Below the pieces are notes generated by a model. That model saw nothing but the letters and a program-made list of their open reading frames with translations, was not told the origin of the DNA and searched no databases. From an uncultured Acinetobacter sp. (lineage in GTDB: Bacteria > Cyanobacteriota > Vampirovibrionia > Gastranaerophilales > Gastranaerophilaceae): DNA of 20,822 nucleotides. Both the position numbers and the translations under genes were made by a program. Positions 7,266 through 14,818 of this stretch are shown in pieces. The stretch spans positions 1 to 20,822 of the forward strand of contig CAMORE010000022.1 of assembly GCA_946623365.1 (NCBI GenBank), read 5' to 3'. Position 1 is the stretch's first letter. The number at the start of each line of letters is the position of its first letter.

Positions 7266-7913
7266 ATGACTGAAAAAAAACAAGACAAAGTATTATATAT
7301 AACTCATAAGGTAGAACTATTATTATGGCTTATTGTTATTCTTATTGTTTCTGTTGTATTTTTCTTTCATACAATAAACTTAAACAAAGCAAGTAATAAA
7401 TATTCAATAATACTACCTGATGCAGACGGGTTAATAGTAGGCTCGCCGGTTAGAGCAATGGGCATAGAAATCGGACACGTAACTAAAATTAAACCGACAA
7501 ATGATGAGATACACTTAACTTTTGTAATAGATGACAAAAAAAATGTAGTACCTCAAGGAACTATTGCAGCAGTTGAATTTAGCGGAATGGCAGGTTCAAA
7601 GTCTTTGGAACTTTATTTACCTGATAAAGATACTTATATTGATTCAAGTGTCCCGATTATATCCATAGGACATTCAAAACGTCTAAATGAAGCATTCGGA
7701 CTTTTAAAAGAAATGTTTAAAACACTCGGAAATATTATAGCTGTTTCCTCATCCTTCGGAACTAAACTTAAGGAAATTGATTTTCCTGATATGAATAAAA
7801 ACACCGGTAATTCTCAAGAATTTTTGAAATTTGCAAATGAAATAATAGATAAATCACAAGAACGAGCAGATAATCTGGGGAGAACTTTAAATGAATATTC
7901 AAGAAAAAAATAA
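7266..7913 (+). CDS. mlaD: MCE-domain (MlaD-like) lipid transport protein
   Basis: This is a single-pass inner-membrane protein with a periplasmic MCE domain, the substrate-binding ring component of MlaFED-type phospholipid transporters. From the ATG at 7266 it is 215 aa: TM helix about residues 17-36, MCE core about 45-120 with the signature DADGLIVGSPVRAMGIEIGHV, then SGMAGSKSLELYLP. A helical tail follows. I chose this ATG rather than an in-frame GTG at 7227 because the latter lies inside the terminator hairpin. No clear ribosome site precedes it; a TATATT 11 nt upstream suggests a very short leader. No MlaE permease or MlaF ATPase gene is adjacent. Its end overlaps upp by 23 nt. Confidence 0.85.
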   Translation: MTEKKQDKVLYITHKVELLLWLIVILIVSVVFFFHTINLNKASNKYSIILPDADGLIVGSPVRAMGIEIGHVTKIKPTNDEIHLTFVIDDKKNVVPQGTIAAVEFSGMAGSKSLELYLPDKDTYIDSSVPIISIGHSKRLNEAFGLLKEMFKTLGNIIAVSSSFGTKLKEIDFPDMNKNTGNSQEFLKFANEIIDKSQERADNLGRTLNEYSRKK

Positions 7914-8550
7914 TCTTTCAATAATATCTAATCCAATTGTTAACCAAAGTTTATGCATAATGAGAAATCAAAATACCGATACACAAGGTGTAAGACTTGC
8001 TGCAAGGAAACTTACAAGAATATTGCTTTATGAAGCAACAAAGAATCTTCCTCAGAAAGAAGTAGAAATAGAAACACCTATTGCAAGATGCAATTCTATG
8101 ACAATTAATGATGATATTACAATTATAATATCGCCTATATTACGTGCAGGACTAATATTTACGGATGAAGCAGTAGATATTTTGCCCCAAGCAACGATAA
8201 GACATATTGGTATGTACCGAGATGAAAAGACACTTAAACCTGTTTGGTACTATAATAAAGTTCCTATGCCGGTTGATAATCCTGAAAAATATTATGTATT
8301 TATTACAGATCCAATGCTTGCTACCGGAAATTCTCTAAAAGAAGCAATAAAATTATACGTAGAAAAGGGAATTCCGGAAAAAAATATTTGTTGTGTATGT
8401 ATGATATCATCTCCTGTTGGGATAGAAGCAGTTTTTAGCGAGTATCCGAATGTTAAAATTATTGTTGCAGCAGTTGATTCTCATCTTAATGAACGAGGAT
8501 ACATAGTTCCCGGTATGGGAGATGCAGGAGACAGAATCTTTAATACTTAA
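7891..8550 (+). CDS. upp: Uracil phosphoribosyltransferase
   Basis: Pyrimidine salvage: uracil + PRPP to UMP + pyrophosphate. At 219 aa it is slightly longer than the usual 208-210 because of an N-terminal extension. Diagnostic segments are LMREQ-like IMRNQNTDTQGVR (about 23-35), SPILRAGL (81-88), MYRDEKTLKPV, the PRPP loop DPMLATGNS (140-148) and the uracil-binding ERGYIVPGMGDAGDRIF (201-217). The start ATG lies inside the end of mlaD, preceded by GGGGAG, so translation is probably coupled. A salvage enzyme behind a lipid-transport gene is likely an operon of convenience. Confidence 0.95.
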   Translation: MNIQEKNNLSIISNPIVNQSLCIMRNQNTDTQGVRLAARKLTRILLYEATKNLPQKEVEIETPIARCNSMTINDDITIIISPILRAGLIFTDEAVDILPQATIRHIGMYRDEKTLKPVWYYNKVPMPVDNPEKYYVFITDPMLATGNSLKEAIKLYVEKGIPEKNICCVCMISSPVGIEAVFSEYPNVKIIVAAVDSHLNERGYIVPGMGDAGDRIFNT

Positions 8551-8559
8551 ATCTTTATG

Positions 8560-8568
8560 TGATAAAAT
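8560..8568 (+). promoter_or_regulatory. Extended -10 of the 8575 gene (leaderless start)
   Basis: TG-A-TAAAAT followed by GTTATT (6 nt) and the ATG at 8575. This is the same TGATAAAAT-6-ATG arrangement seen at mtaB on the other strand. A partial -35, TTAATA at 8540-8545, is 17 nt upstream. Confidence 0.55.
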
Positions 8569-8574
8569 GTTATT

Positions 8575-9576
8575 ATGACTAAGATAAGAAAGCTTTACTA
8601 TTTCGATAAAAAGAAAATCAAAGAAATGATTTCTTTTTTAAATAACGGAGACACGTATATAAACCGCATAATGTTTAATCCGCTAGCTCCTTTGCATACT
8701 TTTTTACCTTTAAAATTAAAATTTATTCCTGAATCATACGTATTAAAAGATAAAAAAGACATAAAAGGCCTGATAACAATTGCTCCGTCAAGATGCCCGC
8801 AGCAACAAATGGAAATATTTAAACTATTATTTGAAGAAAATTGTTATGAAGATGCGGGGGAACTTATTCAGTATGTAGTAGCAAGATATAAAGCTTTGGG
8901 TACGGCGTCCATTATTGTAAGAATAGATGATTATTTACCCGAACTTATTAAACTTTTTGTTGCCAAATGTGGTTTTAGCCAAATATCTTATGAAAAATTG
9001 TGGAAAATTGATAAAGAAAATTACAAAAATTTTAATACTAAAATGTTTCGGAATTACAGAAGTTCAGATTCCACAGCCGTATCTAATATGTACAATGAGC
9101 AGCTTCTTCCGCATTTTCGTCCGCTGCTTGGGAAGAATCCAAAAGAGTTCAATGATATTCATTTTGCAGGCTTATCTTATTATAGTGAATACAAATACAT
9201 CTACAGAAGTCCTAATTCTAAAAATATACTGGCATATCTTTCAATTAAAACATCAGATAACGAAAACTATATAATAGATTTCACACATTCATCCTGGGAA
9301 AATATCAATATTGATGAACTCATATCATATGCAGTATATCAAATAGTAAAACGTAGAAAAAATGCAAATATTTTTGTTAAAACAAAAAGATACACACAAT
9401 TAGGCGAACAATATGAACAAGATTTTATTTCAAAAAACATTGAATGTGTTCAAAATAAAATTGTCTTAACAAATTCATCAGCGAGAATAATAAAAGAAGA
9501 AACCCGAGAAAAGAGATTTACGGTACTAAGCCAATTCTACGGCGGAATAGGAGCTGTAAACAAAACCCGTACATAA
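8575..9576 (+). CDS. GNAT-like protein, probably two acetyltransferase folds
   Basis: The 333-aa soluble protein shows two similar halves. In the first (about 1-145), a helix with DAGELIQYVVARYKALG, a strand SIIVRID and a helix ending in FVAKCGF (132-134) match the end of a GNAT domain, where a helix leads to the x-GF turn. The second half (about 155-310) begins FRNYRSSDSTAVSNMYNEQLLPHFRP, as GNAT domains often do, and ends NIFVKTKRYTQLG. The acetyl-CoA loop (Q/RxxGxG/A) is not obvious, so it may be degenerate or inactive; substrate unknown. It has no ribosome site, starts 6 nt after an extended -10 and is read separately from upp 24 nt upstream. Confidence 0.75.
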   Translation: MTKIRKLYYFDKKKIKEMISFLNNGDTYINRIMFNPLAPLHTFLPLKLKFIPESYVLKDKKDIKGLITIAPSRCPQQQMEIFKLLFEENCYEDAGELIQYVVARYKALGTASIIVRIDDYLPELIKLFVAKCGFSQISYEKLWKIDKENYKNFNTKMFRNYRSSDSTAVSNMYNEQLLPHFRPLLGKNPKEFNDIHFAGLSYYSEYKYIYRSPNSKNILAYLSIKTSDNENYIIDFTHSSWENINIDELISYAVYQIVKRRKNANIFVKTKRYTQLGEQYEQDFISKNIECVQNKIVLTNSSARIIKEETREKRFTVLSQFYGGIGAVNKTRT

Positions 9577-9581
9577 AAAGA

Positions 9582-9604
9582 AAGCAAGGTTATTATCCTT
9601 GCTT
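9582..9604. terminator. Bidirectional terminator between converging genes
   Basis: AAGCAAGG / CCTTGCTT forms an 8-bp stem with a 7-nt loop. On the minus strand it is followed by TCTTTTTATG, a good T run for the end of the flagellin transcript. On the plus strand, 6 nt after the 8575 gene stop, the tail is only ATGTTC. Confidence 0.6.
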
Positions 9605-9640
9605 ATGTTCAAATAATGTACATTTTTGAATAATCATGCC

Positions 9641-9659
9641 GGGAACATTATACATTCCC
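9641..9659 (-). other. Hairpin downstream of the last flagellin gene
   Basis: On the minus strand GGGAATGT / ATGTTCCC can form an 8-bp stem (two G-U pairs) with an ATA loop, 32 nt past the flagellin stop. No T run follows, so it is more likely a 3' end stabiliser ahead of the 9582 terminator than a terminator itself. Confidence 0.35.
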
Positions 9660-9690
9660 ATTTGCTAATTTATCCTCGACTATATATGTT

Positions 9691-10545
9691 CTACAGCAAG
9701 TTAAGTGCTATAGAAGGAGTTTGGTTAGCTGTAGCCAGCAATGTTGCAGATGCTTGCTGCAGAATTTGAGCCTTAATATAGTTAGAAGATTCAGTAGCAA
9801 CATCAGCATCACGCAGTGTTGACAATGACGAAGTAATGTTTTCAGATTGCACTCCAATTGATTCAATAGCGGATTCAATTCTGTTTTGTGCTGCACCAAG
9901 CTTAGTAACTCTGCTGGAGATACTGTTGATTGCAGTATCTATGGTAGCTAACATAGAGCTTGCTGCAACACCGGTAGTTTTGCCTGCACATTTAGAAGCT
10001 ATTGTTGCGATAGAACCGCCTAATAGTGAATTAGCACTCGTTGCTGCAAATAAGTCAGCATCTAATGTAATTCTGCTTTTTGACTCAGTTCCTTCAATAC
10101 CTACTTGAATGGCTGTTGCAGGGCCGCCACCCATAAGACTGATTCCGTTAAATTCGCAGTTGGATGCAATTCTGTCAATTTCTTGAAGTCTTGCCGTAAT
10201 TTCTGATTCAATTGCCGTTTTTGAGTCAGCGCCATAAGTTCCGTTGGATGCTTGCTCCGTCAAATCTCTTACACGTTGTAAGTGTGATGATACAAGAGCT
10301 AAGTTATCTTCTAATGTCGACAGCATATCTGCACCTGTCGCTGCGTTATCTGCCGCAATATCAAGAGAACTCAGTTTTGCTTCCCAATTCTTAGCAATTG
10401 AATAACCTGCTGCGTTATCTGATGCATGATTAATCTTGTAACCTGTTGTCATTCTCTCAATTGCATTATTCAACTGAGTTGTTGACTTAGACAAATTATT
10501 TTGAACAATCATTGATGATAAGTTTGTGTTTATTGTTAGTGCCAT
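9691..10545 (-). CDS. fliC: Flagellin (copy 5 of the array)
   Basis: The 284-aa protein is a flagellar filament subunit exported by the flagellar type III system. The conserved N-terminal D0/D1 region is MALTINTNLSS...IERMTTGYKINHASDNAAGYSIA, and the C-terminal D1/D0 runs from LGAAQNRIESAIESIG to the end, TPSIALNLL. The middle (about 135-205) is short and unique to this copy. QRVRDL at 90-95 corresponds to the TLR5-contact site. The ribosome site GGAAAGGAG is 9-10 nt upstream. It sits 47 nt after copy 4 with no terminator between, so it is probably co-transcribed. It lacks the AGGA hairpin present before the other four. Confidence 0.95.
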   Translation of the reverse strand: MALTINTNLSSMIVQNNLSKSTTQLNNAIERMTTGYKINHASDNAAGYSIAKNWEAKLSSLDIAADNAATGADMLSTLEDNLALVSSHLQRVRDLTEQASNGTYGADSKTAIESEITARLQEIDRIASNCEFNGISLMGGGPATAIQVGIEGTESKSRITLDADLFAATSANSLLGGSIATIASKCAGKTTGVAASSMLATIDTAINSISSRVTKLGAAQNRIESAIESIGVQSENITSSLSTLRDADVATESSNYIKAQILQQASATLLATANQTPSIALNLL

Positions 10546-10592
10546 AACATCTTACTCCTTTCCGGCAATTTTATATAAGTTGTTATTAAAAA

Positions 10593-11525
10593 TTACAGTA
10601 AGTTCAATGCTATACTTGGTGTTTGGTTAGCTGTTGCAAGAAGTGTTGCAGAAGCTTGTTGTAATATTTGAGCCTTAATATAATTTGAAGACTCTGTTGC
10701 AACATCAGCATCACGCAGTGTTGATAATGATGATGTGATATTTTCTGTTTGAACACCAATTGATTCAATAGCTGATTCAATTCTGTTTTGTGCAGCACCT
10801 AATGTAGTTATACGACCAGATATTGTGTTTATCATATTATCTATTGTTGAAAGCATTTCTGCTGCAGTTTTTGCCCCTGTACCTGTATCTAAACCTGCGC
10901 ATTTTTTAGCAAAATCTTTTCTTGCATTTGCCATTGCAGTTGCTTCTCCATCTGCAGTAATTGAGCCGTCATCATCAGCATCTTCATTGTTTGCAACTAA
11001 TGATTTAACATCTGCTCTTCTGAATAATTCACCTGCAAGCGCAATTTGTGATTTTGAAGCAGTACCTTCAATACCTACTTGGATTGCTAAACCTGCTTTT
11101 AGGGTTCCATCCATCATATTTTGTCCGTTAAATTCACAGTTAGCTGCGATACGGTCAATTTCTTCCAATCTTGCTGTAATTTCAGATTGAATTGCTTCTT
11201 TTGATTGTTTTCCATAAGTACCGTTAGCAGCTTGTTCTGTCAAATCTCTTACACGTTGTACGTGAGATGATATTAATGCATAATTATCTTCTAGTGTTGA
11301 TAACATATCTGCACCTGTTGCTGCGTTATCTGCCGCAACATCTAATGAGCCCAATCTTGCTTCCCAATTCCTTGCGATTGAATAACCGGCTGCGTTGTCT
11401 GATGCGTGGTTAATTTTATAACCGGTTGTCATTCTTTCAATTGCTTGATTCAATGATGTAGTTGCTTTTGATAAATTTGATTGAACAATCATTGAAGATA
11501 AATTTGTGTTAATTGTTAGTGCCAT
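10593..11525 (-). CDS. fliC: Flagellin (copy 4 of the array)
   Basis: At 310 aa this copy has the shared N- and C-terminal flagellin blocks. Its central insert (about 150-215) contains an acidic stretch, NNEDADDDGSITADGEA, that the other copies lack, which would project as a small surface domain. It has its own promoter (11611-11641), an AGGA hairpin leader and GAAAGGAGTATC before the ATG. It probably heads a two-gene unit with copy 5. Confidence 0.95.
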   Translation of the reverse strand: MALTINTNLSSMIVQSNLSKATTSLNQAIERMTTGYKINHASDNAAGYSIARNWEARLGSLDVAADNAATGADMLSTLEDNYALISSHVQRVRDLTEQAANGTYGKQSKEAIQSEITARLEEIDRIAANCEFNGQNMMDGTLKAGLAIQVGIEGTASKSQIALAGELFRRADVKSLVANNEDADDDGSITADGEATAMANARKDFAKKCAGLDTGTGAKTAAEMLSTIDNMINTISGRITTLGAAQNRIESAIESIGVQTENITSSLSTLRDADVATESSNYIKAQILQQASATLLATANQTPSIALNLL

Positions 11526-11557
11526 AATGATACTCCTTTCAGGCTGTACTTCCTTGT

Positions 11558-11577
11558 GATATGCATCCTTGCATACC
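11558..11577 (-). promoter_or_regulatory. CsrA-type hairpin in flagellin copy 4 leader
   Basis: On the minus strand GGTATGCA-AGGA-TGCATATC forms an 8-bp stem (one G-U) with an AGGA loop. AUGCAAGGAUGC is close to the known CsrA consensus RUACARGGAUGU. A further CACAAGGAAGU follows before the AAAGGAG ribosome site, giving three GGA elements in one leader. Confidence 0.6.
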
Positions 11578-11610
11578 TGCTACTCTTTTTAAATTCCACA
11601 TTTTTTGATA

Positions 11611-11641
11611 CTTATAACATTGGAATTTGAATTCTTTACAA
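11611..11641 (-). promoter_or_regulatory. Promoter of flagellin copy 4
   Basis: Minus strand: TTGTAA (11636-11641), 19 nt, TATAAG (11611-11616) preceded by TGT. A TGTGG element begins exactly 10 nt after the -10, as in the two other flagellin promoters. A second TTGTAACAA lies 2 nt upstream of the -35-like box (11643-11651). Confidence 0.6.
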
Positions 11642-11672
11642 ATTGTTACAATACAAAACTTTGTATAAACAA

Positions 11673-11701
11673 AAAGAGGATGACTAAATGTCACCCTCTT
11701 T
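11673..11701 (-). terminator. Terminator after flagellin copy 3
   Basis: On the minus strand AAAGAGGGTGAC pairs with GTCATCCTCTTT (12 bp, one G-U) around ATTTA, ending in TTTTTG. It starts 8 nt after the stop of copy 3. Confidence 0.85.
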
Positions 11702-11708
11702 ATAATTT

Positions 11709-12656
11709 CTATAACAAGTTCAATGCTATACTTGGAGTTTGGTTAGCTGTTGCAAGTAATGTTGCAGAAGCTTGTTGTAATATTTGAGCCTTAATATAAT
11801 TTGAAGACTCGGTTGCAACATCAGCATCACGTAATGTTGATAATGATGATGTAATATTTTCAGATTGAACACCTATTGACTCAATAGCAGATTCTATTCT
11901 GTTTTGTGCAGCACCTAATGTTGTTATTCTGCTGGATATTTTGTTTATAACAGCATCTAACGTACTTAGCATCTGTGTTGATGTTTTATGTCCATCATAT
12001 GTACTTGTACCTGCACAATCTTTTGCAAGATTGGATACTTTTCTTTCAGCTTTTGCAGCTGCATTAGCAGGATTAGTCTCACCGGTATTATTTGCTTCAC
12101 TTGGGGAATATGCACCGGTTCCTGTTATTGCAAATAAATCATTTACGGCACCGCTTGCAAATAAGTCAGATTCCAGTGCAATTTGGCTCTTAGAAGCAGT
12201 ACCTTCAATACCTACTTGTATTGCTCTTGCACCACCTCCGGCCATAAGTGCGATACCGTTATATTCGCAGTTTGAAGCTATTCTGTTAACTTCATCCAAT
12301 CTTGCTTTAATTTCTGCTTCGATTGCAGCTTTAGAATCAGCACCGTATGTTCCGTTGGCTGCTTGCTCTGTCAAATCTCTAACACGTTGAATATGAGAAG
12401 ATATTAAAGCGTAGTTATCTTCAAGAGTAGATAACATATCTGCGCCCATTGCAGCGTTATCAGCTGCGATATCAAGTGAACCCAATTTTGCTTCCCAGTT
12501 TCTTGCAATTGAATAACCTGCTGCGTTGTCTGATGCATGGTTAATCTTATAACCGGTAGTCATTCTCTCAATTGCTTGATTTAATTGAGTTGTTGATTTA
12601 CTTAAATTGTTTTGTACTATCATTGAAGATAGGTTTGTGTTAATAGTTAATGCCAT
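11709..12656 (-). CDS. fliC: Flagellin (copy 3 of the array)
   Basis: At 315 aa this is the longest copy. The N-terminal block through residue about 130 and the C-terminal block from LGAAQNRIESAIESIG are nearly shared with the others. The centre (about 165-240) carries a copy-specific insert including TGTGAYSPSEANNTGETNP and an Ala-rich run. It has its own promoter (12740-12770) and terminator (11673-11701), so it appears monocistronic. The ribosome site GAAAGGAGTATC is about 10 nt from the ATG. Confidence 0.95.
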   Translation of the reverse strand: MALTINTNLSSMIVQNNLSKSTTQLNQAIERMTTGYKINHASDNAAGYSIARNWEAKLGSLDIAADNAAMGADMLSTLEDNYALISSHIQRVRDLTEQAANGTYGADSKAAIEAEIKARLDEVNRIASNCEYNGIALMAGGGARAIQVGIEGTASKSQIALESDLFASGAVNDLFAITGTGAYSPSEANNTGETNPANAAAKAERKVSNLAKDCAGTSTYDGHKTSTQMLSTLDAVINKISSRITTLGAAQNRIESAIESIGVQSENITSSLSTLRDADVATESSNYIKAQILQQASATLLATANQTPSIALNLL

Positions 12657-12694
12657 GTTTTGATACTCCTTTCAAACATTAATTCCATTAATTT

Positions 12695-12706
12695 TGCATC
12701 CTTGCA
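12695..12706 (-). promoter_or_regulatory. CsrA-type AGGA element in flagellin copy 3 leader
   Basis: Minus strand TGCA-AGGA-TGCA, a 4-bp stem with AGGA loop (an alternative GCAT/ATGC stem is also possible). The sequence motif AUGCAAGGAUGC is identical to that of copy 4, but the stem is shorter. Confidence 0.5.
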
Positions 12707-12739
12707 TGCTAATAATTTCTAATTCCACATTTCGGAATA

Positions 12740-12770
12740 TTATTAACATCAGGAATAGATTTTGTTACAA
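12740..12770 (-). promoter_or_regulatory. Promoter of flagellin copy 3
   Basis: Minus strand: TTGTAA (12765-12770, within TTGTAACAA), 19 nt, TAATAA (12740-12745) preceded by TGT. TGTGG follows 10 nt after the -10, the same geometry as at copies 1 and 4. Confidence 0.6.
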
Positions 12771-12821
12771 ATCTTAATAAAGGATAAAGGGAATATGTTT
12801 TGGTAATTAATTAAAATTTAA

Positions 12822-12862
12822 AAAGAGAGTGATAAAACATTCCGTATCTTATCACCCTCTTT
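12822..12862 (-). terminator. Terminator after flagellin copy 2
   Basis: On the minus strand AAAGAGGGTGATAA pairs with TTATCACTCTCTTT (14 bp, one G-U) around a 13-nt loop and ends in TTTTAAATTTT. It starts 6 nt after the stop. The stem is related in sequence to the terminator after copy 3. Confidence 0.85.
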
Positions 12863-12868
12863 ATTTTC

Positions 12869-13765
12869 TTATAACAGATTCAATGCAATACTTGGCGTTT
12901 GGTTAGCAGTTGCAAGCAGTGTTGCTGAAGCTTGCTGTAATATCTGAGCTTTAATATAATTTGAAGATTCAGTTGCCACATCAGCATCTCTTAAAGTAGA
13001 AAGAGAAGATGTAATGTTTTCATATTGAACTCCGATGGATTCAATAGCTGATTCTATTCTATTTTGTGCAGCACCTAATGTAGTTACACGACTTGAAATT
13101 TCATTAATTACATTGTCTATTGATGCAAGCATTGCACTTGGTTTTTCGGTTGTTAATTTGTTAGTATCAGTATTATATCCTGAGCATAATTTTGCAATTT
13201 CTTTAACAGAAGCACCGGTTACACCGCCAAAATCTTTAAACAAATCTGCAACTTTGCCGCTTTTGAATAAATCATTACTTAATGTTATTTGACTTCTGCC
13301 AGAATTACCGTCTACACCAACTTGAATAGCAAGTCCGCTTAATTGATTAAGCATCATGTATTGACCGTTAAATTCACAGTTTTCTGCAATTCTGTCAATT
13401 TCCTGAAGTCTTGCTGTAATTTCGGAATTAATTGCATTTAATGATTGAGAACCGTAAGTTCCGTTAGCTGCCTGTTCTGTCAAATCTCTTACACGTTGTA
13501 CATGTTGAGATACAAGGGCGTAGTTAGATTCAAGCGTTTTTAACATATCTGCACCGGTAGAAGCATTATCTTCCGCTACAGCTAATGACCCTAATCTAGC
13601 TTCCCAATTTCTCGCAATTGAGTAACCTGCTGCGTTATCAGATGCATGGTTAATTTTGTAACCTGTTGTCATTCTTTCAATTGCTTTATTTAATGACGTA
13701 GTTGCATTAGATAAATTTGATTGAACTATCATTGAAGATAAGTTTGTATTGATAGTAAGTGCCAT
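12869..13765 (-). CDS. fliC: Flagellin (copy 2 of the array)
   Basis: This 298-aa copy has the common terminal blocks; the central part (about 140-220) is copy-specific (e.g. KDFGGVTGASVKEIAKLC). It differs slightly in otherwise fixed positions (AVAEDNASTGADML, VQYENIT), so it is somewhat diverged. It follows copy 1 by 86 nt without a terminator or a recognisable promoter, and is closed by the terminator at 12822-12862. The leader holds the strongest hairpin of the set. Confidence 0.95.
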   Translation of the reverse strand: MALTINTNLSSMIVQSNLSNATTSLNKAIERMTTGYKINHASDNAAGYSIARNWEARLGSLAVAEDNASTGADMLKTLESNYALVSQHVQRVRDLTEQAANGTYGSQSLNAINSEITARLQEIDRIAENCEFNGQYMMLNQLSGLAIQVGVDGNSGRSQITLSNDLFKSGKVADLFKDFGGVTGASVKEIAKLCSGYNTDTNKLTTEKPSAMLASIDNVINEISSRVTTLGAAQNRIESAIESIGVQYENITSSLSTLRDADVATESSNYIKAQILQQASATLLATANQTPSIALNLL

Positions 13766-13795
13766 ATGATACTCCTTTCAGGCTTTTTTTTAGAA

Positions 13796-13819
13796 GGGGT
13801 ATGCTTCCTTACATACCCC
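13796..13819 (-). promoter_or_regulatory. CsrA-type hairpin in flagellin copy 2 leader
   Basis: On the minus strand GGGGTATG pairs perfectly with CATACCCC, with one more T-G pair, leaving a loop AAGGAA. No T run follows (TTCTAAAAAAAAG), so it is not a terminator of copy 1. It sits about 17 nt before AAAGGAG. Confidence 0.6.
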
Positions 13820-13851
13820 GTTAATACATTAAAAGTTGGTTGTTTAATTTA

Positions 13852-14736
13852 TTACAATAAGTTCAAAGCAATACTTGGTGTTTGGTTAGCTGTTGCAAGA
13901 AGTGTTGCAGAAGCTTGTTGCAAGATTTGAGCTTTAATATAGTTAGAAGATTCAGTTGCCACATCAGCGTCACGTAATGTTGACAGAGAAGAAGTAATGT
14001 TTTCTGTTTGAACGCCGATTGACTCAATAGCTGATTCTATTCTGTTTTGTGCAGCACCTAATGTAGTTATTCTGCTTGAAATCTTATTAATTACAGTATC
14101 TATTTTTGCTAACTGTTCCTGAGCTGTATTCCCTGCTCCGGTTTTTAAACCTGCACATTTTGCTGCTAAATCTGTAGCATCAGCAGCTGAAAATAAACCT
14201 CCGGAAACTTTACCTGATGCAAATAAATCTTTATCTAAGTGAATTCTGCTCTTTGTATCAGTACCTTCAATACCTACTTGAATGTCTAACCCTGCAGTAG
14301 CTTGTGTTGTGGAACCGCCTGCCATCAAGTCAATACCGTTAAATTCGCAGTTAGCTGCGATACGGTCAATTTCATTTAATCTTGCAGTAATTTCTGATTG
14401 AATTGCTTCTTTTGATTGTTGTCCGTAAGTACCGTTTGAAGCTTGTTCTGTCAAGTCTCTTACACGTTGAACGTGAGATGATATTAAAGCATAGTTTGAT
14501 TCTAATGTTGCAAGCATATCTGCGCCTGTTGCTGCGTTATCAGCTGCTACATCCAATGATCCCAACCTTGCTTCCCAGTTTCTTGCAATTGAATAACCTG
14601 CAGCATTATCTGATGCGTGGTTAATTTTGGAACCTGTTGTCATTCTTTCAATTGCTTGATTTAATTGTGTCGTAGATTTTGCCAAGTTGTTTTGTACAAT
14701 CATTGACGATAAGTTTGTGTTAATAGTAAGTGCCAT
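13852..14736 (-). CDS. fliC: Flagellin (copy 1 of the array)
   Basis: The 294-aa protein is the first gene of the array in transcription order. It has the shared D0/D1 blocks, with TGSKINHASD where other copies have TGYKINHASD. The central part (about 135-205) has a TTQATAGLD segment and SGKVSGGLFSAADATDLAAKC. A cysteine in the x-KCAG/x-LCSG position recurs in the centre of all copies. Its promoter and AGGA hairpin leader lie in the divergent region shared with the oxidoreductase operon. Confidence 0.95.
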   Translation of the reverse strand: MALTINTNLSSMIVQNNLAKSTTQLNQAIERMTTGSKINHASDNAAGYSIARNWEARLGSLDVAADNAATGADMLATLESNYALISSHVQRVRDLTEQASNGTYGQQSKEAIQSEITARLNEIDRIAANCEFNGIDLMAGGSTTQATAGLDIQVGIEGTDTKSRIHLDKDLFASGKVSGGLFSAADATDLAAKCAGLKTGAGNTAQEQLAKIDTVINKISSRITTLGAAQNRIESAIESIGVQTENITSSLSTLRDADVATESSNYIKAQILQQASATLLATANQTPSIALNLL

Positions 14737-14764
14737 TTGATACTCCTTTCTGGCTTAATATATA

Positions 14765-14784
14765 GATATACATCCTTGCATATC
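14765..14784 (-). promoter_or_regulatory. CsrA-type hairpin in flagellin copy 1 leader
   Basis: On the minus strand GATATGCA-AGGA-TGTATATC gives an 8-bp stem (one G-U) with AGGA loop. AUGCAAGGAUGU matches the published CsrA SELEX consensus RUACARGGAUGU at 11 of 12 positions. The AAAGGAG ribosome site begins about 15 nt downstream. Confidence 0.65.
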
Positions 14785-14818
14785 GCTTTACTCTTTTTAA
14801 GTGCCACATTTTTTTTTG

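Noticed and set aside
9836..12390. Plus-strand frames over the flagellin genes
   Set aside because: Antisense shadows; they recur because the flagellin genes are repeats of each other.
9691..14736. CRISPR-like spaced repeats
   Set aside because: The repeats are the coding ends of homologous flagellin genes, not short repeats with uniform spacers.
14798..14812. Sigma-54 promoter (TGTGGCAC on minus) before flagellin copy 1
   Set aside because: The -12 TTGCA element is missing, and copies 3 and 4 have TGTGGAAT at the same place.
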